From: Diploscapter coronatus
Lineage: Eukaryota > Nematoda > Chromadorea > Rhabditida > Rhabditidae
NCBI GenBank assembly: GCA_964036155.1
Contig: OZ038422.1
Location: forward strand, 21,041,201 to 21,105,200
DNA length: 64,000 bases
Direction of reading: 5' to 3'
Below are positions 49,501 through 64,000 of this stretch, in pieces. Made by a program: the position numbers and the translations under genes. A model generated the notes under the pieces. That model had not been told where the DNA came from and searched no databases. It worked only from the letters and a program-made list of their open reading frames with translations. Numbering within the stretch: the first letter of the stretch is position 1; every line of letters starts with the position of its first letter.

Positions 49501-50988
49501 TAGAAGGCAAAGAGCAGTCCGAGTTGCTGGTCGAGAAGTTCGGAGACGAGCGACTTGGATTTGTCCGATGCAACGCGACACAGAACGATGGTCTGATGGA
49601 CGGGCAAGACAGAATTCAGAACCTGAAACAGGGAATATCATCATTTGGCATTGAAGGAACGAACAATTCATTTGCAAACTATCAATCCGTTTCCCATAAA
49701 ATGCATGTTGTAATCGAAAGAAAACGAGAGTTGTGAAGTTAGGTAGTGCGTGGGAAACAGAATAGATTTTCGTTTAAAGATTTACTAGAATAGAATTTAG
49801 CATGTAGAAAATGTCTAAAAGTTAATTAAAGATAAAGAACAAAACTAAAAGAAAATACTTCGTAAATCTTCTTACCTTGTAGTAGAGAGTCTCGATAGTT
49901 GTGACTATGCTCTCGCTCTGAATCCGCTCGCTGATCTCCTCAACCAACAAATCGAAGAGGACTTTCGCACCGTCGAGCTCGAGTTTCGAACGACCTGGCT
50001 TCTCGTCAGTAGCCTCTTGGATTATCTGCAAAATGACAATGAATGATAAAGAGTACAATTGCAGAAAATTATTATCAAAACATTGGATTCCAAAAGAAGG
50101 CTAGGAATACAAATGGAGCTATGAATCTGCCTCGATAAAAGTCAATCATGGCTTTAGTGTCTCACAGTAGTTCAAGATTTCTCAACGAATATTGTAACGC
50201 TTGATACGAGAAAGTGAAGTGTAATTTAAAAACGCGACCTTATCCTCTGGAAAATGTGAAGGAAAACGAAAATAGTAGTGCGTCAAAGCGAAAAAATAAA
50301 GTAATGTCAATTCCTGCGCAGAGTCAAGGATAAATGCAGATCGCTTTCAAAGGTTAAAGTTTGTTATTTCGCGGTAAAATAAACAATACTCACCAAAGAG
50401 TTGATTTGGATGGCACTCTGCTCGGAGATAAGCTTTCGTCCTGCGGGAAGAGGGGGAAGCTCGATGAAATTGACTGCAGCGAGGAGAGTGCGGACTGTAT
50501 GCTGCGCGATGTGAGCGGAGACCGGGGTTGCTGATCCGCACAAACTCAGCAGACGCTCAAACAACACATTTAAGCCTATGTAACTGGTTTATATATCGAA
50601 GTTCTTACAGAAAATTAAAGAAATTTCAGGCTACTCATATATGACATGATAGTGCAGATTTTCCACACATAATATTGGGTAGTAGATGAAAGTCTTGAAA
50701 TATTAAGCTCTACTCTTCTTTACAGATATTGAATGAATCAATTGCTAACTCTTTTAGATAAAACTGCTTTTTGCATAATTAAAAGTAGTATACCTGGAAG
50801 ACGAACTGCTGAGATTTGAGTGGATGGAAGGAGTAGTCAGAAAGGAGTTCGTCAATGTAGGCGAGGGCGAAGGGAGTCCTGATGCAGACAGAGCTGAGCT
50901 GATTGGAATGCTTGGGCTGCTTCGGCTGGTTGTGCTGATGAGAGGAGGAAGAGCTGGTAGTTGATTGGGCACTGATGATACCGCTCAT
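31544..50988 (-). CDS. let-711: CNOT1 (NOT1/LET-711), scaffold of the CCR4-NOT deadenylase, spliced
   Basis: CNOT1 assembles the CCR4-NOT complex that shortens mRNA poly(A) tails in the cytoplasm. Start ATG 50988 ([10 protein letters not shown], Ser/Gln-rich). The N-terminal HEAT region runs to about 45.6 kb and includes [30 protein letters not shown] and [15 protein letters not shown], which align with human CNOT1. A Gln/Pro/Gly-rich linker spans 43.6-42.4 kb. The tristetraprolin-binding-type MIF4G region, 42.1-41.5 kb, includes [12 protein letters not shown] and [17 protein letters not shown]. The CAF1-binding MIF4G region, 39.5-37.9 kb, includes [32 protein letters not shown] and [10 protein letters not shown]. 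The CAF40-binding (DUF3819) region, 37.4-36.4 kb, includes [16 protein letters not shown] and [12 protein letters not shown]. The NOT1 C-terminal domain, 35.1-31.6 kb, includes [38 protein letters not shown] and CAPEIERLFQNV. Roughly 30 exons; not every junction was verified. Confidence 0.93.
39700..41290. other. CNOT1 intronic region with no other gene
   Basis: A CNOT1 intron of about 1.15 kb lies between the exons at about 41.29 kb ([20 protein letters not shown]) and 40.14 kb ([16 protein letters not shown]). It holds a GA-rich run near 40795-40832 and weak tRNA-promoter-like strings that do not fold into a convincing tRNA. Confidence 0.4.
43580..45612. other. Large CNOT1 intron (about 2.0 kb)
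   Basis: The upstream exon ends in five Gln codons before a GTGAATC donor; the downstream exon starts [11 protein letters not shown] after TTTTTAG. The intron contains a candidate 45-nt exon (44162-44206) and a 200-bp stretch that is strongly purine-rich on the plus strand (about 43930-44110). No other gene is supported. Confidence 0.7.
44162..44206 (-). other. Candidate in-frame cassette or alternative first exon of CNOT1
   Basis: After a CACTAG acceptor, 45 nt read [15 protein letters not shown] and end at a good donor, AAAG|GTAACC. Both ends are phase 0, matching the flanking CNOT1 exons, so inclusion adds 15 basic residues without a frameshift. Because it starts with ATG straight after the acceptor, it could instead be a trans-spliced first exon of a short CNOT1 form. 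Seen in sequence; use is inferred. Confidence 0.4.
46846..46875. mobile_element. Solo Tc1/mariner-like terminus in a CNOT1 intron
   Basis: TACAGTGGCGCATAAAAG followed by TTTGGAAC resembles the start of Tc1/mariner inverted terminal repeats, and is preceded by TATA. No matching partner end was found nearby, so only a remnant can be claimed. Confidence 0.4.
47550..47717. mobile_element. MITE-like inverted repeat in a CNOT1 intron
   Basis: Left CGGGCCACCTATTAGAC and right GGGTGGCCG are inverted, and inner TTTGATTTT pairs with the AAAATCAGAA region. About 168 bp, non-coding, lying wholly inside the intron before the exon that encodes [12 protein letters not shown]. Confidence 0.55.
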
Positions 50989-51029
50989 ACAGACATTCCC
51001 CTTCACGACACGCAGCTAATCAGCAGCTC
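50977..51029 (-). promoter_or_regulatory. CNOT1 5' leader with a three-codon upstream ORF overlapping the start
   Basis: A TTTTCAG acceptor at about 51030 opens a leader of about 40 nt. In it ATG-TCT-GTA-TGA forms a minimal upstream ORF whose stop shares the four bases ATGA with the CNOT1 start codon at 50988. Such overlap could allow stop-and-restart initiation or dampen translation; this is inference. Confidence 0.5.
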
Positions 51030-53380
51030 TGAAAATAAAGAAAATAAAAGTATTTTGAAAAGTAAGAAATTCTTTTGTTTAGGTTAGAAACCGGAACGGT
51101 AACTTCTCAAAAATCATGAAAAAGGCTTAAATTGAATTCGTTTTGATCCAGAACTAAAAATTGGATTTCAGTTCTAGCTCATCGTCACACCGAAATAGTT
51201 ACGGTGAAAATTTCGATTTGTAATCAGTCTCAATGAATTGTTGATTCTAATCGATTGATCATTTATTGAGAAAGACAGACCTCAGACTGCTTGGTTGCAC
51301 GGGGTGGAACTGCAGTCTTCAGAGATGGACAGATGGAACAGAACAGTCCACGCCGTTCGAACACAGGGAAGAAGCGAGGAAAAGGCACTGATCCACGAGG
51401 CCGGTTGAAATTCGGAAAATTTCACAATTAGTCAGCTAATTCTGATAAACTACGACATAGAATCACGATAGAAACCACATAAAATCGGGAATATTCCGAA
51501 TAGAAAATGCTAAAGCTAATGGGAAAATCGATAATTGATTGATCGATCGAGGAAAAAAATACTGCAAACAGAGAATTCGTAAAGTAGAAGAACTCAGATG
51601 ATCCAAGTAATCGATAAAAATCAACAGGAGAGAAAGAGAAGAGGAAAAGAGAAAAATGAATGAGAGAGGAGAGGGAAAGATCCTGCGAAGGGGAGAGACA
51701 GAGAGGCAAAAAGGGGAGAAACTAGAAATGCAGACAAAGGGAAGGAAGGAAAGGAGAGAGAAGAAGAAAAGGAAAAGAGGAGAGGGATGATAAAGGGAAT
51801 AGGGGAGCGAGAGAGAGAAGAGAATACAGCAGCTGCAACTAATGAGTCTGGAAGAGGATACAGATTTGCAGATCCGGAGATGATTACTTCGAATCTACTG
51901 ATATTACCTATCACTCATATAGTCAAAGTATTGTCAGAAAACTGATTTTTGACCCTTAGGAGATCTTCAAATATGGCAAAGTTCCTACAAGTACTCATCA
52001 AACAATAGCTGAGCAGATATCTCTGATTACTCGACCTGTAATCCGTCCCTAACGTAAAGAAGTTCGCAATCGAGGGCAATTAGACTTTGACTATCCTTCT
52101 ACCTTCTTTTCTCTGCGCAGGTATAGAGAGCGGGGAGATCTCGTGACAATTCCTTTGCATACTCAGAATACGAAGATTCAATTTGAAAAATGATAGAAGA
52201 CAAAAGGGAAATACGGGACATTTCGAAAATTTTCGCAAAATGTTCACCATCATTCTAATAGAAATGAAATGATTACGAGCATTATGACGAATGTTATGAT
52301 GAGCGTTGAAAGAAAAGCGAGAAATAACTAAATAAAAATCTTTAAAAAAAATGCTGAACAGCAATGATATCTAAATGACATTCAGGCAATTCTAATGACT
52401 ACAACCCAAAATTCTCAAAAATCTTTATTTTTACACGAAAAATCAAGGTTTATAAAAATTGATTCACTGCTCTGAAGTTCGCTCGCAAAGGCAAAGCGTC
52501 GATAAGAATTGGTAAAACAAACGAAGGTTTCGATAAAATACACTCCTTTAAATGAGAACACCGAATTTGTGGACTGCTCTAATGTAAAAGCAGATGAAAA
52601 GAAGAGAATATTTGAGGCAATTCATTCGTTAACTTACTGTTGGCTTGATCAAAAAGATAAAACTGTAGAGAAATGATCACAAATCAGAAACCAATCAACC
52701 AAATTATTGATATTTTGCTGAAAAGTTTGTAGAGAGAAGGATGAAGTTATGAAAATAGGAAAAGAAGAATGAAAAGTTGGGGAATATACCAAATAGAATA
52801 GGGATAGAAAACGATTGGATAAGTCAGATAAATTAGTTGAGTGAAAGAGATACGACATCGAAGAATCCCGTCTTGAATATTGATGACCGTTGATGCAGAG
52901 CGATGTCTACCTGAATAGCAATACTTTGAAATGGCATCGAATAAATAAAGAGTAGCTTTGATAAGTTCATACGGCTTAAATTTTGCAAGTTGAAATTCTG
53001 AAAATGCAAAAAAGTATGTGTTTTTCGGAATGTATTCAAAAAGAGAATGAAAAACACGAATCCTGATCTAATAGTAAGCTATTTCTGGGACAGTGAATGT
53101 AAAAATTCAAAATATACATGGCAAGCCAAGAGTAATATTTCAAAACTGCGTCTTGCTTACGAGATTTTGGTGCAGTGGAGAGACAAGTAATGAAAATAGG
53201 GAAGTAAGAGTCCCAACAAGTCAGTCTCTTCTATACTCCTTTTTATGCACTATCCCCATTTACTTTTTTTCCGAAGTATAAGTTTTTTAGGTCATGCAAG
53301 CGATTTTTTTTCGAAAAATAGAATACTCGTCGTTTTTGTGATGTTCAATTTCAAGCATTTTCATTACATTCCAAATTTCT
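51030..53380. other. Intergenic region between RPN6 and CNOT1
   Basis: No exon could be supported on either strand. The main feature is a GA-rich stretch of about 230 bp at 51610-51840 on the plus strand, pyrimidine-rich on the strand CNOT1 is read from. The rest is ordinary AT-rich sequence. The CNOT1 promoter and any untranslated first exon should lie here. Confidence 0.5.
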
Positions 53381-55605
53381 CTACCTGAGCTGAGCAGCCC
53401 TGTGATAGAGAGCATCGACGACCTCTCCGAGTGCGTGGATGGTGTCGAGTGCAGCGTCGTAGGTCGCATCGAGAGGGGCCACGTCGAACACAATCAGCAT
53501 GCCGTCGCCCTGGTGCAGCACGCCAGAGAATTTGTGATCCAGAATCATCTGGGCCAGTTTCTTCTCCACCTGCAAAGGGATCCCATGACATATCAGCCAA
53601 TAGTAATATAGACCCACCAGAGTTCTGTCGATGCCGATGTTCTTGGCGATGTGGTCGATCTGCACGTAGGAGTAGGGCTCGATGAGTCTGCACAGGTCCT
53701 TCTCCAGCATTCGCTCACTCAGCGAGTGGAAGTGCTTCTTCACAACTGGGTCCATCTAAAACAGTGGCATGGTTTATGTAGAAGAGCAGTTTTAGCGAAA
53801 TTTCATGCCCGAATTCACTATCTGCTACTATCTAAAGCATGGCTAGATAAGGGTCAAAGTTTTAAGTGATCTAAACCTATAATGTGGATGGAGTAAAAAG
53901 GATTCTAAAACTAAAATCACCAATGGCCTAATAACATTCCAAAGATCCGTAAATATTAACCTGCAGCTCCTGGGGATAGTGCCCGAAAGCAGCTTTGAAG
54001 TCAGCAAGGCTTCTCTTCTTGGCTGCAGAGGCGACAGCACGCATCGCTTCCAGATCAGATCCAGAGTATTTCAGGGCCAGCTTGCCTGCCAACAGGGCAT
54101 TCACCTCGTCTGGAGAGTCGAGCATCACCTGAACAATTAAAATGTACTCGTTTATAGGATAAGAATGATATTGTACCTTGCAAAGCAGCATGTATTTGAG
54201 CGACTTGAGAGCGAGAGTCTTTTCGTCAGACGTGTCGTAGGCCTCGAACGCCTCGTAGAAGTAGGAGAAGGCAGTCTTGAAGTCTTTCTCGTCGGCCGCG
54301 TGCAGAATGCCTGCTTGCAAGTCCAAAGCTGCCTGAAAACAATGCTCTTTTAAATGGTATGTAAATCTTTCTTTCAAAACAAATTCGTGGTAATACTTGT
54401 CTGATTAGTTTTAAAATATATAAATAAAATTTTTCCAAACAACAGTTTTCTTCATAATTGAAAAACTAGTAGCAGGAGTTAATAGAGATGGCTAGACATC
54501 TAACGTTAAATAATTCCAATCAATTTTGGAATAGTGGTCGCTCTTATCCCCTATATCCCTTTACCCTACCCTATCCTACCATACCTATTCTTTCATTCAT
54601 TTTCCCTTCTTTTGCTTTTCTTTCTTCCCTTTTCCTTTATTCTACTTTTTCATTTTATCTTTCTTAATTTCACATACCTGCACTTTGGGAGCGACATAGA
54701 TGGCATTTGCAGTAGTGCGAGCTCCAGTCAGAGACGCCCTTGCACGTCCCAGATTGCCCAGATTGTAGAAAGCCTTGCTCTCCTCCAACTCGACTTCCAT
54801 CAGAATCTCCTTGTCCTCGACCTTCTTGAGCTCCTTGATGAGGTCAGCAGCCAGGGGCAGAGCGAGGGTGTATCTCTTGAGGTCGTTGTAGAGTCGCACC
54901 AGACGAGACTGCAGAGTCTGTCTGAGGTAGTTGCGGCTCTGCTCCGTCGCCCACTGGATGGACTCCTTCACGAGTTCCACCTGCAATTCATTCCTCGTTG
55001 TTGAATTCTTCAAATGTCCAACCTTGACATCCCCATCCTGCCCTTCAATCTCGAGACAGAGTTCAACCAGATCTCTGACGAGTTTGGAGGCCTTTGCCTT
55101 GCCAAGGGAGAGCAGGAACGGGCGCGTCTGTTCGATCATCTGCAATATCGTTCTGTCATTTTGATTGTCTTCGTCAATAACCTTTCTCAGTTCCTCAGTC
55201 TGTTTGTTCTGGGCGAGGATGTTGCCCAGCTCCATGATCTGTTCCTCCTTCATTTTGATGTCTGCATCTCCGGAAGCAGCTGATTTCACTGAAAATGTGA
55301 TTTGACTTTTCGTGCTGGTGGATTTCTCGATGCAAAAATATTAGTACTAATGTTCACTACAAAAATGAAAAAGATGCAGAATTTTAATAAGGAAAATTAG
55401 AACTATCTTGGCTTTAAACTTTAAGATACACATGACTATTTAGAGTTCGAATAATTTGAAATTTAATTCAGAACAATACAAGAAAAATCTCCTCGAATTA
55501 TCCTTTGTCTAACTGCTCACCCAAATTCTGCAAGTGTCTGATGACATTCTGATCGTTCTGGTGAGGCAGCGACTGCATGTGGTCCATTACGGTTCCGCCG
55601 GACAT
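53381..55605 (-). CDS. rpn-6: 26S proteasome lid subunit RPN6 (PSMD11), spliced
   Basis: RPN6 is the PCI-domain lid subunit that clamps the 20S core to the 19S base. It starts [18 protein letters not shown] at 55605, two bases after a GTTCAG acceptor. Conserved blocks: [140 protein letters not shown]; ending [16 protein letters not shown] and stop at 53381. PCI-region exons include [14 protein letters not shown] and [19 protein letters not shown]. The order and spacing match human PSMD11 rather than PSMD12. Two 42-nt introns (54981-55022, 55140-55181) are stop-free and in phase 0; removing both gives the better alignment. Confidence 0.93.
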
Positions 55606-56264
55606 TTCTGAACCACGAAAATTAACAAAACCCGCGAAATTTCTACAAAAATAACGAAATTACAAGTGCGATGACAAAAGAAAGCCTGCAATAATCAATA
55701 GAGTTAGAGAAGGGAAGAAAAAGAGAGAGCGGAAAAGAAAAAAGGGGGTGAGGAGAAATGCGGAGAAAAGAAAAGGAGACATGTGTTTGGGGAGAGAGGG
55801 AGAGTTGGAAAGACGGCTGTCGTAACTCGAGTTGGTGGGATTGAGATTAGGACAGATCAACAAATCGAGTGAACAAACAGCTCGACTCTGATAAACTGAT
55901 TATCGCGGTGGGGGATAAACATGAAGGGGGATTGACTAATGACAGATGCAGCTGCTCAAGGCATGCAGAGTGGCGCCAAACAAGGGGATTTGAATATGTG
56001 CACAACTGGATTATGCTAACCAGAGATAAAAATGAGAAAAAAGTGAACTTGTCAATCTTGTTTTATTTAAAACGGTAAAAATTGAAAGAATAAGTAACGA
56101 AAATGGAAATGATAAAGATTACTCGTAGAAAAATTGAAAATACACAGATGCAGGAAAACCTCGAGCTTTCCAAATCAAAACTCGACACTACTGTGTTGAA
56201 TCAGTTTTCAAACAACCTGCATCTGTACATCTGGAGTGAATAAATTTAACATGAAATATGTTTG
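55606..56264. other. Intergenic region between MCM6 and RPN6
   Basis: No gene was seen. A purine-rich run on the plus strand (about 55690-55805) lies 85-200 bp upstream of the RPN6 start, similar to the tract upstream of CNOT1. A plus-strand frame at 55869-56078 has no recognisable content. Confidence 0.5.
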
Positions 56265-62145
<5,881 letters not shown>

Positions 62146-62867
62146 TTCGACACGCCCTGATCGCTGAACATTAGCATATCTCAGAGGACTCTACAGATGA
62201 AAGCGATATCTCGAAAAAAAAAAAAAAAATGAAGAGAAATAAAAATTCAATGAGAAAATGCGAGCGCAAGTTTGCGGTAAACGAGTGTTGTCGATTTGAA
62301 AATTTCCCGCGCGTTTTCATTCACTCAATTGGTCCATTGTCGCCACTCGCCTTTTCTCCCTCGCGCTCTTTTTCGTTTCTTTCTCCACTCAAACTCTCGA
62401 AAGATTTTTGCTAAATTTTGAGTTTCCTGAAAAAAAAATAATAATCGAGGATTTTTCTTAACATTCTTGGAAACCATATCTATTGAACTCGTGACTTTTT
62501 TTCGTCAATCAAGTTATAAAGTCTAAAATTACATTTCTAAAGCAATTTTGTCGGCTGAAAATGCTAAATTTGAAAAAAATAAAGCAAATCGTTTGAAACG
62601 AACTCAAAATTGCAGCAAGCAAAAAAGAAATGAATAAAACCAAGTCAACTTTAATCATTATCGAGTATCAAAAATATCATACAACACGTGTTGAGATTCA
62701 AGTAGTTGTATAAATGGAACCCACTTTCAGACAAGATTTTTAAAAATCGACAAATCAATAAATGGCAGTCTAGAAATGATGAGATTCTATCAAAAAGAAT
62801 AAAGTACAAATTGTGCTTCTTTCAAGAAAATGAAATTGCAAGTATTGTTGCCAAAATTAGTTCATAA
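62146..62867. other. MCM6 upstream region
   Basis: Holds the MCM6 promoter, an ATGTTCAG acceptor 22 bp before the start codon, an oligo-A run near 62215-62230 and the E2F-type site. No coding exon was seen; the rest is AT-rich. Confidence 0.5.
62303..62312. promoter_or_regulatory. E2F-type element upstream of MCM6
   Basis: TTTCCCGCGC fits the E2F consensus TTTSSCGC and lies about 160 bp upstream of the MCM6 start codon. MCM genes are established E2F targets in animals, so EFL-1/DPL-1-type control is a reasonable inference. Confidence 0.55.
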
Positions 62868-63290
62868 TTAGTCGGAATCAGATGTATCAGGAACAGATGG
62901 ATCAGAATCAGATGGATAAAAATCATAATCAGATGAATCGAAATCAGAATCAGATGGATCAGAATCAGAATACGATGGATCAGAATCGGAATCAGATGGA
63001 TCAGAATCGGAATCAGATGGATCAGAATCGGAATCAGATGGATCAGAATCGGAATCAGATTGGCCAAAACCAGATTGATCGAAATCAAATTGGTCGGAAT
63101 TAAATTGCTCACAGCTTAGGTCGTCGCAGAGGTTGAACAGATAGTCCTCGGTGAAGCATTTCATACTGCAGATGTGCAAGAAGCGCCTTAATTCATAGAG
63201 TTCGTAACTCACACGGTCCGCGAGTTTGCGCAGTTCATAGTTCGCGAGCTCTTTTTTTGGGAAAATAGTATGATCCAGGGATAAAAAGCC
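62868..63290 (-). CDS. Reading frame with an Asp/Ser seven-residue tandem repeat tail
   Basis: The frame reads KKELANYELRKLADRVSYEL, then LRRFLHICSMKCFTEDYLF and NLCDDLSCEQFNSDQF, then about four DSDSDPS repeats plus degenerate ones, and stops after TSDSD at 62868. I recognise no family. The tail is highly acidic and probably disordered. The frame has an in-frame stop just upstream (near 63298), so it would need an exon start after a TTCATAG acceptor near 63297, or it is not a gene. It may belong to the gene on its right, but a joining splice in phase was not found. Confidence 0.35.
   Translation of the reverse strand, partial: GFLSLDHTIFPKKELANYELRKLADRVSYELYELRRFLHICSMKCFTEDYLFNLCDDLSCEQFNSDQFDFDQSGFGQSDSDSDPSDSDSDPSDSDSDPSDSDSDPSYSDSDPSDSDFDSSDYDFYPSDSDPSVPDTSDSD
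62893..63066. repeat. 21-bp tandem repeat encoding DSDSDPS
   Basis: Units of the type ATCAGAATCGGAATCAGATGG are repeated in tandem: four nearly identical copies on the right and degenerating copies on the left. On the minus strand each unit encodes seven residues, DSDSDPS. Confidence 0.85.
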
Positions 63291-63296
63291 CGCGAA

Positions 63297-64000
63297 CTAT
63301 GAAGTAAGCCTCAAGAGGCTTGCATTTTCTAACCAGCAATCATCCACGATTATGACGACCAGGGCCCATCTTCCACCAAATCTGTCCGTCATCTCGGCCC
63401 AAGTCCTAGTTTCCGGTTCAGGACCCACAATTCCGCTTCTCTGAAAACAGTAATTATCGTAAAGTCTAAATTAGAATTCTCCCCATAATAGAAGTTCATT
63501 CCCCCAAAATGCCAGAACTACCTATTACCCAGCTAAAACATCTTAGAAAGTGTTTTTATAGTGTTCTTTCGAGTGCGCAGAGTGGATTTGGTCATAATTT
63601 GAAGTGATTACGATTGTTAGAGGAGTTATGACGGTTTAAAAATTAGAATTTAGAAAATTTGGGAAGTGAAAAATAGAAGCCCGTGACTTTCTATTTTAGA
63701 CTTTACGGTAAGTCGATTTGCAAAATCAGCCATAAAACTACAAGATCAATCTTTTTCCAGCGATTTTTTGAAAACTGCGTTATTTTAACTGTTTGATTGC
63801 AAGCGCAATCTGACGATGTATTTGTCTTGGCAATTAGAATTATAGAAAATAGGGAAAAGATCGGATGGCAAATATAACAATCCTCAATTTGCTTAAAAAT
63901 TTGCGTGAAATTACCACCAGATGCAGCCTGTAGGCCTTCTTCGGGATAAGCGTTAGGAAATCCTTGACCAGGAAGTCCTCGTCAAATTGGATTTCGAGCA
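63297..64000 (-). CDS. 3' part of an unidentified gene running off the window
   Basis: Two exons are visible. The first runs from the window edge to about 63915 (LEIQFDEDFLVKDFLTLIPK, then KAYRLHLV) and ends at a GTGGTAATT donor. The second starts after a TTTTCAG acceptor near 63441 (RSGIVGPEPETRTWAEMTDR, then FGGRWALVVIIVDDCWLENA) and reads in phase 0 to a TAG at 63297-63299. I do not recognise the product; it looks soluble. The intron of about 470 bp contains nothing notable. The 5' part lies outside the window. Confidence 0.5.

Overview
The window looks like nuclear DNA of a nematode. It is AT-rich, with many short exons and mostly 40-60 bp GT-AG introns ending in TTTCAG/TTTTAG. It carries CYP13-like P450s and serpentine-type chemoreceptors. 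All four conserved single-copy genes whose starts could be placed, plus MCM6, have a splice-acceptor-like CAG or TTCAG close upstream of the start codon, as expected for spliced-leader trans-splicing. The species cannot be named from the sequence. There is no bacterial, viral or CRISPR content.

Layout. (1) 0.7-6.85 kb: a divergent pair. UPF3/smg-4 (nonsense-mediated decay) is on the minus strand and HIBCH (3-hydroxyisobutyryl-CoA hydrolase, valine breakdown) on the plus strand, with 244 bp between their ATGs. (2) 6.6-31.2 kb: an accessory region. Three near-identical 15-exon CYP3-clan P450 genes lie on the plus strand (7.2-10.8, 17.1-20.6 and 27.4-31.0 kb), with chemoreceptor genes or fragments between them on the minus strand (12.3-15.3, 15.7, 22.9-24.7 and about 26 kb). 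It is dense in short inverted-repeat (MITE-like) elements. A fourth copy of the P450 5' flank, without a P450 body, lies at 11.5-11.77 kb. A copy of the last HIBCH exon was carried along with the second P450 unit. (3) 31.5-51.0 kb: one large minus-strand gene for CNOT1, the scaffold of the CCR4-NOT deadenylase. (4) 53.4-55.6 kb: minus-strand RPN6/PSMD11, a 26S proteasome lid subunit. (5) 56.3-62.1 kb: minus-strand MCM6, a replicative helicase subunit, with an E2F-type element upstream. (6) 62.9-64.0 kb: the 3' part of an unidentified minus-strand gene and an Asp/Ser tandem-repeat reading frame.

The right half is housekeeping: mRNA decay, proteolysis and replication, all transcribed leftward but too widely spaced for a tight operon. 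The accessory middle shows recent tandem duplication plus mobile-element activity. The most interesting signals are in gene structure: a possible alternative last HIBCH exon ending in Ser-Lys-Met (a peroxisomal-type signal), a P450 intron that lacks an AG acceptor in all three copies, two 42-nt stop-free introns in RPN6, and a 45-nt in-frame candidate exon inside a CNOT1 intron. All assignments come from reading translations and comparing with remembered family sequences; no searches were run.
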